This document shows positions 1-12,583 of a DNA stretch of 64,000 bases, piece by piece (position 1 is the first letter of the stretch; every line of letters begins with the position of its first letter). The DNA is taken from contig OY856186.1 of assembly GCA_963693315.1 (NCBI GenBank), forward strand, positions 373,865,663 to 373,929,662, written 5' to 3'. Made by a program: the position numbers and the translations under genes. The notes under the pieces are model-generated. The model was not told the DNA's origin, searched no databases, and saw nothing but the letters and a program-made list of their open reading frames with translations. Origin of the DNA: Diogma glabrata (taxonomy: Eukaryota > Arthropoda > Insecta > Diptera > Cylindrotomidae).

Positions 1-702
1 AAGTCAAGTACTGTTAACCTGATTAGCTGATTTGCTTGGCAACGCTCCTATAGGGAGCATAAACGCCACAAAAAAAAAACAAAAAAAGTACTGTTAACCA
101 TTAATGGACCAGTGCTTGCCGAATTTCAAATTCTGGAAAACCTGATTGGGCGGTCATTCCATTCCACCACGTTATTGGTGGTGTATTTCTAAACTCATAT
201 TGAAATATATATTTTGGAAATGGTGTAGGTTCAGTAAAAGCGCTATTGCAAATGGAATGAAGTCTGAAATAATTATATTTTAATAAGGAACTATATGCTT
301 CTTCTCTTTGGTGGTTGTTCAAACGTTTACATTAAAATCGATGGTCATGATGTGCATTTAAAACAATGTCTCTCCTTCGATAAAAAAGTTTTTAACTTCT
401 AAAGGTTGCTCTATTTTAAAATGGACTTCCAGTTTATGCCATATTTCAACTACGACGGAAAATGGAAATAGTCGTTTTATCTCTTTGAGGTCTTTCTAAA
501 GCAAATACTATTGCCTTTAGATAACAAAGTGTATGTTTAGCATTCATTAAAATATTTATGTCATAAATTTAGTTATGTCAGGATCTATGTCAGCTTTATG
601 GTCTTGGCATGGCTGAACCAGGTAACCTCGATTTGGCATGCGTTTTGCAGACAGTTTGTTCCAACTTTAAGGTAGGAATAGTTAATTATTTCTTTTTTAT
701 AA

Positions 703-785
703 ATATCATGATATATATCAGGGAATATATATCGTGATATATATCAATGATATATATCGGATATATATCATTGATATATATCATG
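703..785. repeat. palindromic GATATATATC-rich tract
   Basis: About 80 bases are built from repeated GATATATATC and its complement, so the tract can fold on itself. The stretch CAGGGAATATATATC at 719 resembles a hAT-like terminus with subterminal repeats, but no partner end or target duplication was found. It may be simple-sequence DNA. Confidence 0.5.
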
Positions 786-1654
786 CCAAATTGCCAACCT
801 TGTGGTAAACGCTAATTAATGAAATCGTGGCTTTTTCGTTTATCGTTTTTACAATATTCAAATGTTGATCAAATGTAGTGACTCCCGTAATCAAGTGTTC
901 AATAACGTTTCTTTTGTGATCTGTTGTAACTAAAATTTATGCTCTGAAATCGAATTATGGGGATTCGAATTCCCCCTGGTTTGGTTTTTATCGCAATACG
1001 TTAATTGGAAATTTATAATTCATCGCTTTGCCGCTGTGTGGAGCGTCGATATCACCGTTTCCACGAAAAAATAAGGTGAAATTGATAGATTTTAGAAAAT
1101 TCATAGAATTACATCAAAAAAAATGTGACCACGCACGCGGATACTTCGAGTAAGACCCAGAGACATAGGCACTCTAGTCAAAATTTTTATAGCTTAGTTT
1201 TGATGAATCAAGAAGCAAAAAGATTTTACGCCCCAAACCGACAATTCTACTACATTCAGTTTGCGTGGCCAGCAGAAGATTACTAACAGGCATTTACGGA
1301 ATTACATCTGCACTTTTTTGAATACTTATTCCTAAATTTCAACATCGAGGAGAGAATATATGTATTAGTGTTTCGCAAATTCTTCCTAATTTGTTTTCAT
1401 ATTTGAAAAAGCTAAAAATAAAGACAATATTATTAACAAAATTATATATTTTGTATTGTTATTGGAGTTTTTATCATTTTATATAAACAATTACGTATTC
1501 CTTGCTCTAAAAAACATGCTGTGGAATATTAAATAATCCTTTCACAAACATTAGAAATTTTAAGAACAGACTGGATTTTTTAAAACAAAGACGTTTTTGA
1601 ATATGAGTATACTGACTGCTTTACACTGTTTCTTCGAGCAAGCAATAGCGTGCC

Positions 1655-1845
1655 ATAATTAAGGAATATTCCACAGCTAAGATTGAGGATTCTAGCGTTG
1701 ACTGAATAAAGTTCACCTTGACTAGTGATATCTCACTGCTATGGCCAGTGGTATGTACTATGTTATAACTCATGTTAACTCGTATGTCAATAGCAGGGAG
1801 TACGCAGAGCTGTCACACCCGTAGATCAAAATAAAAAAAATACAA
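1655..1845 (+). repeat. interspersed repeat A, copy 1
   Basis: This stretch aligns by eye with 35137-35352 in the same orientation. Shared landmarks in the same order are GGAATATTCCA, GATATC..CACTGCTAT, GCCAGTGGTAT, AATAGCAGGGA and CACACCCGTAGATCA (CACCCATAGATCA in the other copy). The copies differ by substitutions and small gaps, so the family is old. No coding capacity is visible. It could be a MITE or SINE body with ends I cannot define. Confidence 0.6.
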
Positions 1846-2994
1846 ATCAATAAAAACTGATTGCGTAAACATTAAAAAGATCAAAAGAAATTTGTATCTT
1901 AAAACATCTTAACGCTACAAACTTTAACTTCAAATTATAATATTCTTCTAATTTTAACCCGCAGCCTTTGGGACATAATCTTAAATCAATCTCTTTATAA
2001 TTTTCAATTGAAAGAAATTTATATTCTTATTTCAATTAACATTACGTCTATCATATCTACACTCAATTTATTGTTTGTTTTCTTTTTGCATTTATTACAA
2101 TTTACATTGAAGAAAACAAAAAACAATAAATCTTAATCAGTAACTTTTCCAACTAAAAACTTAAAGAAACTGTTGTTCTTAAATAAAATAATAAAGATTA
2201 TACATCATCTTTTTTAAACCTTGGACTCGATGATTTGAACTATCAAAATAAAATTGCATGCATATTATCCGCAACCATAAAAACTTGTTGATTAATTTTT
2301 TTAATCAAATCGTTTGTTAATGGTTACGTTGAATTAATTTAATGTGGTCATAATGCAGTCTTAGTTACACGAATAAATTCAAAGTTTTAATTTTTATTAC
2401 TATCGAAACTAGGAAATACTTATTGTATGAAAAACAACAACAACAACCTATATCTATATTTACAGCAAAACGTTTTATTTTTAATTTAATTTTAAGATAA
2501 ATAAGTATCATAAAAAAAGACGTCGGCAGTCTATACAACTATACAATTGTCTGTCTCTACAACCATTATATAAAAATCGACAGATGTTGGATGAAGCATT
2601 CAGGAAAATATGTTTCTAATTTTTTTTCTCGAATTATTAAGGTAACAAAAATTATTTAATAAAAACGAATAAAAATATTTATACACTAGGTGGTAGTAGG
2701 ACGCAACTATCGTATTTTGAATCATTTTTAGGGTGAGATGAAATTTCACTATTACGTAAATAAGTCAAACGAGCAAAAAGCATTCAAATGGTTTGACTTA
2801 CCTCGAAATAACTTTTCAATACTCAACAGGTTTTAGTGTAAATCAAAAATGTTTAATTCAATTCAAAATGTGTTTTATTTTATTTAATCTTTATCTGTAA
2901 CAAGTCCAAAAAGGTTCACATAACTGAATTCAGCCAACGACGAAACAGATCTTTTACCAGTGATGTACATTGTGTGTATGATTGTTTACATAAA

Positions 2995-3530
2995 ACTTCG
3001 TGAACCAATGTCTAGACTCTGTACAGAGAAAAGCAATGCGGTTGATTGGTAATACCGGACTAACTGTTCTGCTTGATTCACTCCAGCACCGAAGAAATGT
3101 GGCTGAATTGTCAATCTACTATATATATAACTTTAGCGTATTCTCCTCTAAGGAAATTCAAAATATCCTTCCATCGTGTGCGCAATTTAATCGGCGAACA
3201 AGAACTTCAGAGTTATCTCACCCATTTACTTTCCAAATACCTCGTTGTAGAACTATGTCCTTCCAGTACGATTATTTTAATAGTGGCCAAATTGTGGAAC
3301 TCAATGCCCACCTCCGTATTTCCCGATGAATTTGCCCTTCAGGCATTTAAAGAAAATGTCCATCGTCATACAAAACAATTATAATAGTTATCCCATATCC
3401 TCACTCCTTCCATTTTCCCCATTTCCTTTCATTATAGTTGACATGGTATCTTCGGATATTCAAAGAGTCTGAATAATGATTATTTCATATTTACTGTGCT
3501 AAACACGTCTTACTAATTAATAAAAAAAAA
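2995..3530 (+). pseudogene. 3' end of a Jockey/CR1-like LINE (copy 2)
   Basis: This is the C-terminal tail of a non-LTR retrotransposon ORF2 plus its 3' UTR. The protein is read in two frames: 3000-3270 (LDSVQRKAMRLIG, LDSLQHRRNVAELS) and then about 3270-3384 (LWNSMPTSVFPDEF). It matches the end of the fuller element at 33182-33610 in order and spacing. The 3' UTRs also match: TGGTATCTTCGGATATTCA occurs at about 3445 and about 33647. It ends in nine A after an AATAA-like signal. The endonuclease and catalytic RT are absent, which is typical of 5' truncation, and the reading frame is broken, so no protein is made. Confidence 0.85.
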
Positions 3531-3629
3531 TGTTGGAAGATTAGTGATATACAATGTTTATAAAATTATAAGACTGGATAGCGGAAGGGCAAAGGTTGTG
3601 ACATTACCTGCAGTACTGGGAACTGATAA

Positions 3630-5400
3630 ACACTGGGTATTATAATAGAACTGGGTATTATAATAAAATCCGGAAATACGGAGATAGCTCTTGTCAATAT
3701 TTATATTTCACCAGTAAGCAGTTGTGATAATGGTTATTAACCGTCCATAGGACATTTATTTTACACTAAAGACTGTCTAATACTCGTTGATGTAAATGCT
3801 CACCATGATTTATGGCACTCACACCTGAACACTGATTCACGAGGCGAAAACAATGCTGATCAAATTTAGGCTTCTAATTTTGGAGTCCTTAAAGAACCAC
3901 AACCAACAAGGTGACAAACAATTCGTACTCTTATCCAGATGTCTCCCTTACATGTCACTAATGTCAATTGCAGAATGCAGAACAGAAAATCCGAGAAGAT
4001 GTCATATATTAATTTGCGATTGTCACACAAAGAGATGACATCCGCAAGGCAGGACTCCAGAATTTCAGGAGCATAAAAGAAATAAATGGAGAGAATTAGT
4101 GAGTAAAGCAAGTCTTGGCACACGTAAAAGTCTTTGTAAGGTCATCAAGGGCCTAACTCAAAATAATTGCATCCTTCCTGATCTCCTTCGATGGTATCCC
4201 AACTGAAAATCACAGGAAATGCGCAAAAAAAATTAAGATGCAGTTTACAGAAAAACGAAGTAAACATGAGAAAGAAACCAGATCAGTTTTAAGACATCTG
4301 CGTAAACTTAATACAGACAACCTGGAGGATATCACATTTTCTAAAGAAGTTGAGAATGCAATAAGAAAAAATTAAGCCATCAAAAGCTATAGGACCCGAA
4401 GGCATTCTAGCCATCATGCTGCAACACATTGGACCCAAGGAATTGAACTACCTCACTCCTACACTCAATACATCTCTAAATACTCTCCAGATACCAAAAT
4501 TTGGAACAGTCCCATTTTAAAACCGGGAGAACCTGAAGAAAAAACAGTATCTTACAGACCAATCTCGATCCTTTCATCGGTCACAAAACTGATTGAAGAA
4601 AATCTGCGCCTCGGTTAACTAGATCTTGCAATTTGGAGTCACACGAACATGGCTTTAGGACAACAAATAGTACTACCGCTCTGCATAGGATCCAAAATTA
4701 AATGAGTAAAGGATGGGATTAGTGACAGAAGATCAGTGAATTAGTGAAGGAGGATTATTAATAGACACTAAAGAGCTGACGACCCAATATAGAACCCTGA
4801 GAAACACCACAATTAGTCTAGAAGAAAAAAGCATTAACTCCCACAACCACACACTATCATCGATTAGAAAGATAAGATAATTTATGGCGAGTAGAATAAT
4901 GTCCAACTTGTATTCGAATGACCGTGTATTTCGCAAAATCTTAAGAAAAGCTGCATGCTAAATCATACCATATGGCTGCATCTAAAAAAATTGAGCTAGT
5001 TTTCCAACCAATAGAGCACGACAAATATATAAGACGCAGTAAGCAGGTACACAAATGCGTGGCAAATCGAGTTAAGAGAGAAGTACCACAAAGAAGAGTC
5101 CTGCACCCAGCCACCGATAGAGATGAAACATTTTTTAATTTTAATTCGACTAAATCAAAGCTATTGAAGACCGAGTTCCTTAACGATATTTCATTTATTA
5201 AGCGTGGCAAACAAAAAGGTGAATCCGAAAATATGCATGCATGCTGCACTAAATGTTCTACAACACAATTAAGATCCGTTTGGTCGAGAATTCGAAGCAA
5301 TTACATAAATAGAATTGAGAAGGTAAGGGTATACATCAGGATAATAACTAGTTAATATTTCTATACCACCAGTAAGCAGCTGGGATACAGATTATGAAAC
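3630..5400 (+). pseudogene. degenerate Jockey-like LINE (endonuclease to RT)
   Basis: This is a heavily decayed ORF2. The endonuclease part is visible at 3670-3720 (VNIYISPVSSCDNG) and 3780-3840 (VDVNAHHDLWHS). RT motifs follow in shifting frames: PSKAIGPEGI near 4380, VSYRPISILSSVTKL near 4550, HEHGFRTTNSTT near 4645, VPQRRVLHP near 5080 (a decayed VPQGSVLSP), and a FNSTKSK motif near 5140. At 5350-5395 a second copy of the endonuclease start (VNISIPPVSSWD) begins, so two insertions or a tandem duplication may lie head to tail. The open frames at 4972-5355 and 3853-4038 are pieces of this element. Stops and frameshifts make it non-functional. Confidence 0.75.
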
Positions 5401-5469
5401 GTCGATTGAACATTAATTATTTTATTTAAATAAAATTTTAAATTAATTTTTATTCAGTGAAATGTATAC

Positions 5470-6018
5470 GTTATCGCATTTGATCGAATCTGGCATGTCA
5501 ACTTGATTAACAAGCCCGTTGTGTACAGTTTTCATCTTGCAGTTGTGAAGTTGATTCAAAATTTTCTATCTAACCGATACATTTCGGTATCTAGATATGG
5601 TTTTTCTTCTGAGTCTAAATTAATTAACGCTGTTTGTACCCCAAGGATCAGTTTTATCCCCCACTTTATTTTTAATCTATATCAAATCAACGAACTGTTG
5701 AAAATCCGAAGTAGTCCGATAAATAGTCATTCGTCCCCCTATCTTCAAAGGCTAAAATGCATGAACGAAAAAATTCCGCCCAGAGAGACGCTGCTATAAA
5801 AGTAAACGAGGACCTAAAAAAATCGCGGTTTGGGGTGACAAAAATTGTCAATTTTAATTCCACCAAAACACAGCTGTTGGTTGTTTCCAGATCAAAAACC
5901 GAGTTCCAAAATGGTATTTCAATTAGTATGTGTGCCGAACAAATAGACGAATGTGAAAGCGTTCGTTTAATGGAAGTCACAATGTCCAATCAATTACTCT
6001 GGAACGATCATATAATGG
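5470..6018 (+). pseudogene. Jockey/CR1-like LINE RT, 5' part, split by insertion
   Basis: RT palm fragments are readable across three frames: AFDRIWH near 5475 (the first catalytic Asp region), then LIQNFLSNRYISVSRYGFSS, a decayed VPQG box near 5637, and NFNSTKTQLLVVSRSKTEFQ near 5852. It ends at LLWNDHI near 6010. The next residues of the family (AKS...LNRYQKYF) resume at 6890, so 6019-6876 is an insertion into this element. The YADD/FADD core near 5710 has decayed. It is related to, but distinct from, the element at 30709-33731. Confidence 0.8.
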
Positions 6019-6173
6019 GTAGCGAAAATCCGAAATTCTAAGTCCACGCCGTGCTACCTGGGTAACGCTAACAGAATTAGGTTGGTGTAGTTGAGAGGGA
6101 GAGTAAATACTGCTTATACTCAATGATTCTACACCATGGCGAGTCATTGGCGCCATAAAACCAGTGCAACTCA

Positions 6174-6335
6174 AGCGTCTGTTCTCCATGTTAGGGGCGG
6201 CTTGGAGCGGGCGTCTGTCTTGAATCAAGCGGCTCGCTGTATAAATGTGTAGAAAGCGTCTGTTCTCCATTGTAGGGACGGCTTGCAGCGGGCGTCTGTC
6301 TTGGATCAAGCGGCTCGCTATACAAACGTGTAAAA
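6174..6335 (+). repeat. two tandem 80-bp units
   Basis: AGCGTCTGTTCTCCAT starts at 6174 and again at 6254. The units share GACGGCTTG (GGCGGCTTGG in unit 1), AGCGGGCGTCTGTCTTG and TCAAGCGGCTCGCT with about ten differences. They are much more G+C-rich than the surroundings, consistent with an origin outside this local sequence. Confidence 0.9.
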
Positions 6336-6596
6336 AGGTTGTTTCTGGTGACCTTAAGATGCAGAACGAACCCATTGACGAAAATTTGGGTTGGGCGAAA
6401 GGCCAACACCCCATTTCCGTAAAAAAATTATTGTCATGAATTCTGTACACAGGCCTCGGAATATCTCGGATTCATAATTGGAACGACCTCGGAAGAACGA
6501 CCTCGGAAGCTGTAAACTGGGGGTCAACTGGTCATGGAACGAGATGATTGGAAGCTGATTGCACAGACGGCAAAATCCCTCCATGGCATTTAAACG

Positions 6597-7410
<814 letters not shown>

Positions 7411-7445
7411 CGTCCACCATCACCTCAGAACGCATGTTGTTGTGG

Positions 7446-7943
7446 GACCTAGGTCTTAAAAGGTATCTTTGTGTTGTTGACACATTTTGTAATTCCTACT
7501 ACACAATACTTTATTAAAAAAAAAATATTAAATTGAATTTTTAAAATTTTGTATTGTATTTTTGTACTGGAAATACAATGGAAATATTAAAACTACGATT
7601 TAACAACATAACATCACTTTATTTTAATCTTTGCTGGCAAGTCTGTGCATTATTTTTCAACATTTCTTATATTCAGCATTACTTTAAGTTTTTAATTTCA
7701 ATTTTTGAATGTACTAAATTGAATATACTAAAAATCAAGTTGATTTAAATCTGATTTAATTCGCTGATTTAAATCAATGTAGCCCTGCTTCCGACAAAGC
7801 AACATCTAATTATTTAAATTAAATTATTTTAAAATTCATTAATAAAACTAATAAAACAAGTTTTTTTTTTTTTAATAAAATGTGTTGTGTAATAGGGTTT
7901 AGAATATGTGTCACAACAACACATAAATACCTTTTAAGACCTA
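7446..7943. repeat. foldback element with inverted arms of about 80 bp
   Basis: The left arm (7446-7523) and right arm (7861-7943) are inverted copies that share GACCTAGGTCTTAAAAGG, GTGTTGTTG(TG)ACACAT and ACACAA..TTTATTAAAAA. A single arm-like copy recurs at 35037-35110. A hAT-type end (GATTTAAATC repeats closing with GTAGCCCTG at 7787) lies between the arms, so this is probably a nested arrangement rather than one clean MITE. No coding capacity. Confidence 0.7.
7540..7787 (-). mobile_element. truncated hAT-type end
   Basis: Read on the minus strand, 7787 begins CAGGGCTACATTGATTTAAATC, a hAT-like terminus followed by repeated GATTTAAATC subterminal units. A related end, CAGGGTTCATATGATTTA, is at 9951 on the plus strand. 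The other terminus was not found and no transposase motif is visible, so this is a fragment. Confidence 0.5.
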
Positions 7944-8304
7944 GGTCTAGACCTGGGTCCGTTAACAACAATAAAACGAATAGAAAAATCATGAATTTTA
8001 TATTTGTTTTTGTACTATTAATTCCAAACAGTTAAATGAATTTTACTCAATTTCGATACCTATTTAATTATATTTCAATGAAATGACGTACAATGAAAGA
8101 CATCTAATTTCCGCAGCATTCACGCAACAGAATAAAACCTAACAGCTTCTTATTTTATTCTATTAAGTAAGACTACTAACACACATAATTATGGTACTAA
8201 TAAAAACAAAAATAAACCTATATTTATGAAAAACAATAAATTCAAACTAATGCGCATGTTCCTTTCTCGAATATTGAAACAGGAGAAGGTTATTATGATT
8301 AAAT

Positions 8305-8761
8305 CAGGGACTGAAACCGAACCCGAACCTGAACCCAAATGGAGTCAGGTTCGATCTTTTTATAAACCATGAACCCGAACCCGAATCCCAAAAACTCAGG
8401 TTCGGGTTCATTAATAAATATAAAAAAAATATATATTTTCCTACGCAAGTAAGCGAAGAGAGGCTTGTCCAGCTTTGAAATTTGTATTGTTACTCTTTGT
8501 TAAAAGAAGTTAAAAGTTAAAAGAAGAAATTTAAAAAATATTTTTAAATGCAAAGTTAAAAGAAGAAATTTAAAAAATATTTTGTTTCTTAAATTAAATG
8601 AGAATTTTTTTGACAAATAAATAAAGTTTTTTGACAAATAAATAAAATATATTGTACTCTTTTTCTAAATTTTGAACCCGAACCGAACCCTGAACCGAAC
8701 CTGAACTTTCTATTTTGATTAACCCGAACCTGAACCCAATTTTTCAGGGTTTCCGTCCGTG
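8305..8761. mobile_element. hAT-type MITE with perfect 8-bp target duplication
   Basis: The termini are CAGGGACTGAAACC on the left and, reading inward from the right, CACGGACGGAAACC, 12 of 14 identical. Both ends are flanked by GATTAAAT (8297-8304 and 8762-8769), a perfect 8-bp duplication as hAT transposases make. The subterminal regions carry many direct GAACCCGAACCTGAACCC-like units, likely transposase-binding repeats. At 457 bp it encodes nothing and depends on an autonomous relative elsewhere. Confidence 0.9.
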
Positions 8762-8930
8762 GATTAAATTGAATTACATTTAAATTGAGAAAAGATCTGT
8801 TTTATGATTGTTTTTTGGTTTCTCATTAGTATAAATTTTGATGTCTTTCATTGTAGGTCTTTTCAATTTCAAAATACCAAACAATTAAATAGATTTTTAA
8901 TTGTTGATGAACTACTTAAAGTGTTAATCT

Positions 8931-9023
8931 AATGGAAATTTTTTGATTAAAAGACTTCTTATACACTTAAAATAAAATATTATTAAAGTGTATAAGAAGT
9001 CTTTTAATCAAAAAATTTCCATT
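8931..9023. repeat. perfect 38-bp inverted repeat (hairpin)
   Basis: 8931-8968 and 8986-9023 are exact reverse complements, separated by a 17-base A/T spacer. A transcript from either strand would form an uninterrupted 38-bp stem. Confidence 0.95.
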
Positions 9024-9794
9024 TAATTAAATAGATATCGAAATTGAATAAAATTCATTTAATTATTTGGAATTAATGCTACAAAAAAATAAAATTCATT
9101 GTTTTTTTTTCGTTTTGCTTGTTTTATCAACGAATTTTAAAAAACAATTTCATTTTAATCAATACATGTTACTCTGCCGGAAGGATAAAACGTTGTATTG
9201 GCTTTGTGTTTAATAAATTTTATTCTCTCGTATTTTGCAGTGCTCGCTCGCATTGTTAGCTTTTGCTCGAAAAATAAAATATAGCATTAAACACATACAC
9301 AATAAATTACTATTATTTCGAATTTGGATTAAGAACGGTATTTTTTTATTTTTAATCCTGTATCTGGAAATGTTATATTTTTTAACCTTATTTGCTCTGA
9401 AATAACGGAATAAATTAGTGATACTTTTAAACTAGATTATATATGTAAGTGTGAGCAAGATATAACCTGCACTTTTACCCATTCAACATAAAATATTTCG
9501 CAAGGTCCGCAATAGAATCTCAAAATATTTATTGGTCTGTAGCATGAAATCAGTTGAGAAACACTGATATAAATAGCCTATACTCAGACCGGCCGGCCTG
9601 ACGGAGGCCATGATACCGCCTAAGGCAGCAGGGTTCATTAATATAAAAAGGGATTCGGACGAGTATCAGTTAAACCGTCAATAGAACAATAAGATGATAA
9701 CCACCTACTTATATGTTCAAAAATTGTAAAGATCCTTAAATAGAAAAAAAATTGTTTTTATTAAGTGGATTAGGCAAGTTTGTTCTATATTGGT

Positions 9795-9950
9795 TCTGGG
9801 GTGCGTTTCGAAATTAACTATGGTTAACCGCGGTTAACCATAAGGTAATAATGTCACTAATATCATAGTTAAAATAGTGACGTCAAGTATTGAATTAAAA
9901 GTTTTTGGTTAATTATGGAACGAGATTTGGTAGAATAAAGTTAACCGCAG
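9795..9950 (+). repeat. repeat B (TCTGGGGTGCGTTTCGAAAT terminus), copy 1
   Basis: A 35-base stretch starting TCTGGGGTGCGTTTCGAAAT is identical here and at 18475. The internal GTGACGTCA and TCTACCAAAT motifs recur in the second copy in mixed orientation, as expected if the family has inverted internal symmetry. No coding capacity. The right end merges into a hAT-like end at 9951. Confidence 0.7.
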
Positions 9951-10062
9951 CAGGGTTCATATGATTTAGATTTAAATCAATTGATTTAAATCGTTGATTT
10001 AAATCAGATTTAAATCACTTGATCTTTTAATATAAATCGCTGATTTAAATCAAAATTTCCAA
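9951..10062 (+). mobile_element. hAT-type terminus with GATTTAAATC subterminal repeats
   Basis: It begins CAGGGTTCATATGATTTA and continues with at least five GATTTAAATC-type palindromic units. The same style of terminus occurs inverted at 7787. The far end is not visible in the following sequence. Confidence 0.55.
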
Positions 10063-11254
10063 AAAAAAAAATAAAATGCTAAATAAATTATGACACTAAT
10101 TTTGAATAAAAAATCCCAAAAAATTCCGTTCAGTGGGCACCACTAAATTATTGAAATTTATGCGCTTTTTTGCAAAACAACTTAAGTCAAGTTTACACGA
10201 TGCGAGCTACTGGTGTACCAGTAGACAGTAGCTCGCTTGTTCACTCGCTTAAAAAATTGGACAGTAGCTGTACTCGTCTGTACTGTTAAGTGTTCACACG
10301 ATGACAGTTACTTGCCAGTTATATGCGAGTTGATTTTGCGTTGTTTTTCTTTTTAAAAAAATTTGACAGATAAATAACCAAAGTCAGCTAATATTCGATG
10401 TTTTATAACTTTTTTAGTTAAAAAATCAAATAATTTACTGTTGAAATCAACCGAATACAATACGCCCATATTTCTCAATGTGGAGGGGAAGGCGAGTGGC
10501 AAATAAAAACAAAATATGTTGTAACTCGCCTGCTAGTTTCTAGTCTCTCGCACATTCTAGTAGCTTGCCTTATGTGTTCACGTGATGCCAGTAACTGTAA
10601 TCCATTAACTCGTCTGCTTAACTCGCACGTTTACTCGCCACGTGATATGCGTTACACCGTTAAATGTATAACTTCTACTAGGCTTAACTGTTTTTGTTAT
10701 CTGCGAATTATCATTCCTTTTAGTTTTAAATTTTGTGGCAACATTTTTTTCTATTTGTTTTGAGTTTTGACTGAGAGAACATGAAATAAAAGGTAACTGA
10801 GTATTTTGTACCGCCGTACAAAACAAACTAACAGTAATAAAACTTTGGACAGTGTGATTTGCAAGTAAATTTGAACGCAGAACAAGAACGAATTTCGCTC
10901 ACAGATACAAAATGGCCCTGAAACCTTGCCAATGTGCTGCGTTTCTAATTTCACCCACCGAAATGTAGGATAAAGAAATGCTAACGGAAGAAGAGAGACA
11001 AGTTTGTACAAATCATATTGAAGAAGAGTTTCCTATTTCGTTCTTTCCAATCTATTTTAAATTTCAAGGAAAAATTGAACCATTTTCTGGTGCAATAATG
11101 AGAGAATAAGTAATTACATTGATGACGAATTTAGATTAATGGAAATCGTTTATAACGTTGAATCCGACAGGGGTTTCTAAACTCAGCGAAGAAAAAATAT
11201 ATCAACTCTTAACTGAAGTTTATTTAATAAATGTAATAAATTTATTACAGATTT
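10063..11254. other. gene-free block with a decayed repeat
   Basis: 10185-10650 holds repeated TAGCTCGC, ACTCGC and GTTCACACGATG / GTTCACGTGATGCC words that suggest an old inverted-repeat element, but I cannot define matching ends. Two short open frames (10572-10763 plus, 10751-11011 minus) show no family features and are probably chance. Confidence 0.45.
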
Positions 11255-12285
11255 GGCTCTTCTATAAGTAAAGCATCGACATATCCTGGGGTTGATATTC
11301 CGTCAGATCATAATCTTTTAGCTGCAACTCTAAAAATTAAACTGTCTGCCAATCGAAATAATAGCACAAATCGCAAAATAGATTACGAGCTGCTGTAGAA
11401 GATAACAACTTATGGAAGGAAACAAAAACAATTATAGAGGATGTAGCTAAAAATCATTTAGGATTCAAAGTTAAAAAATACAAACAAAGCTGGATGACAT
11501 CAGAAATATTTCAACTAATGGATAGCAGAAGGCAAGCTAAAATTGATAAAAATGCAGAATCGTATAAACATTTTCACAGGTTAATAAGATCTAAAATTCG
11601 AATTGCTAAAAGCGAGTGGCTGAGGAAAGAATGTTGTGAGATAGAACATCTACAAAAGATTCATGATGATTTTAATATGCATAAAAAATTTAAATCTGCA
11701 TCAGGAGCGCATCGGAAACCAATTACATCATATTTAGTTGACGACAATGGTAACATAGCTGTGGGGGATGCAGAGAAATGTAATGTTTGGGAAAAGTATA
11801 TAAAAGAATTATTTAACGATAGTAATAGATCATCGGAAATTAGTGCAAATATGATTATGAATCCAGAAGACAAACTAGCAATCACCAAAGATGAAATTCG
11901 TAAAGCTGTAAAATTGATGAAAAATAAAAAAGCTGTTGGTCCAGACGAGATTCCTGCTGAAATTCTGAAACTAATCAACGAAGACAACCTAAAAATTCTT
12001 GTAGAAATATTTAACAAAATATACGAAACAGGCAAATACCCAGACGAGTGGTTGGTATCAACATTTCTTCCGTTGCCGAAAAAGAACTGTGCAAAAAAAT
12101 GTAATGATCATCGCCTCATTAGTTTAATGAGTCATGCGCTTAAGATTTGTTTACGAGTAATTCATGCAAGAATAGCGTCCAAATGTGAACAAGCAGCTGG
12201 TGTTTTAGAATTTGGTTTCAAGTCTGGCTTGGGAACTCGTGAAGCTCTTTTCTGCACCAAAGAACTAATACAAAAATGTAAATAA
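11255..12285 (+). pseudogene. RTE-like LINE ORF2 fragment (EN tail to RT)
   Basis: This is part of an endonuclease-reverse transcriptase. The tail of the apurinic-type endonuclease is at 11270-11345 (TYPGVDIPSDHNLLAATLK, with the conserved SDHN). A linker follows, broken by a stop near 11396. A 263-residue open frame (11494-12285) then carries the RT start: NKKAVGPDEIPAEILKL near residue 143, the TFLPLPKK box, a degraded YRTISLMS box (HRLISLMS) and FGFKSGLGTREALF near residue 240. The protein stops before the catalytic Asp boxes, where antisense LINE sequence begins at about 12290. The element is therefore truncated at both ends and cannot transpose. Clade assignment is from motif memory only. 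Confidence 0.8.
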
Positions 12286-12299
12286 GTGAACAAAGACGA

Positions 12300-12549
12300 A
12301 TCCATTTGGTCAGAAAGAACACCAGTGTTTTTGATTTTCCTCCAAAGATCCAAAGAGATCTGTAGAAGAATGTACTTCTTTGAATATTCTGTCTCCATAA
12401 TCAAGTTTGGCTTTACGTACCATCGCCCTAAATTTGTCCCTGTGTAATCGAAAGACATCCCAATTTTCACCAGTGCCATTTCTAAGGAATTCACGATAAG
12501 CCAAATCTCGCAATGACCTCACATGTAACATTTCAGGAGACAGATGCAT
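12300..12549 (-). pseudogene. antisense LINE linker fragment
   Basis: The minus-strand frame (79 residues) carries VRSLRDLAYREFLRNGT, WDVFRLHRDKFRAMVRKAK and YGDRIF. This resembles the segment between endonuclease and RT of Jockey-type ORF2, where DK.R..VR.AK..Y is characteristic. It has neither the endonuclease nor the RT, and it lies head-on against the RTE-like RT at 11494-12285, so it marks a later insertion or rearrangement. Confidence 0.65.
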
Positions 12550-12583
12550 AGTGGTAACTTTTACGTTTTTTTAAGTGCTAAAG

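Larger units (their letters stand above)
1..2994. other. gene-free A+T-rich block
   Basis: No gene is recognised. A 73-codon open frame on the minus strand (101-322) has no family motif I can defend. Around 703-785 the sequence is a run of near-palindromic TATATATCA/TGATATATA units. One interspersed repeat (1655-1845) is listed separately. The rest is unstructured AT-rich sequence. Confidence 0.5.
7970..9118. repeat. decayed large inverted repeat holding a nested MITE
   Basis: About 135 bases at 7971-8108 recur in inverted orientation at 9024-9118 (TTCCAAA.AGTTAAATGAATTTT against its complement) and at 8836-8860 (GATGTCTTTCATTGTA). The right arm is interrupted by the perfect hairpin at 8931-9023. 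The loop holds the hAT-type MITE at 8305-8761. No gene. Confidence 0.6.

Noticed and set aside
101..322. 73-codon minus-strand frame with ITWWNGM and other coding-like words
   Set aside because: A hAT dimerisation-region match was considered because of PITWW, but neighbouring residues do not fit and no ends or other transposase parts are nearby.
10185..10650. Harbinger-like MITE suggested by GTTTACACGATG and GTTCACGTGATG words
   Set aside because: The two ends do not pair over more than a few bases and no 3-bp target duplication could be placed.
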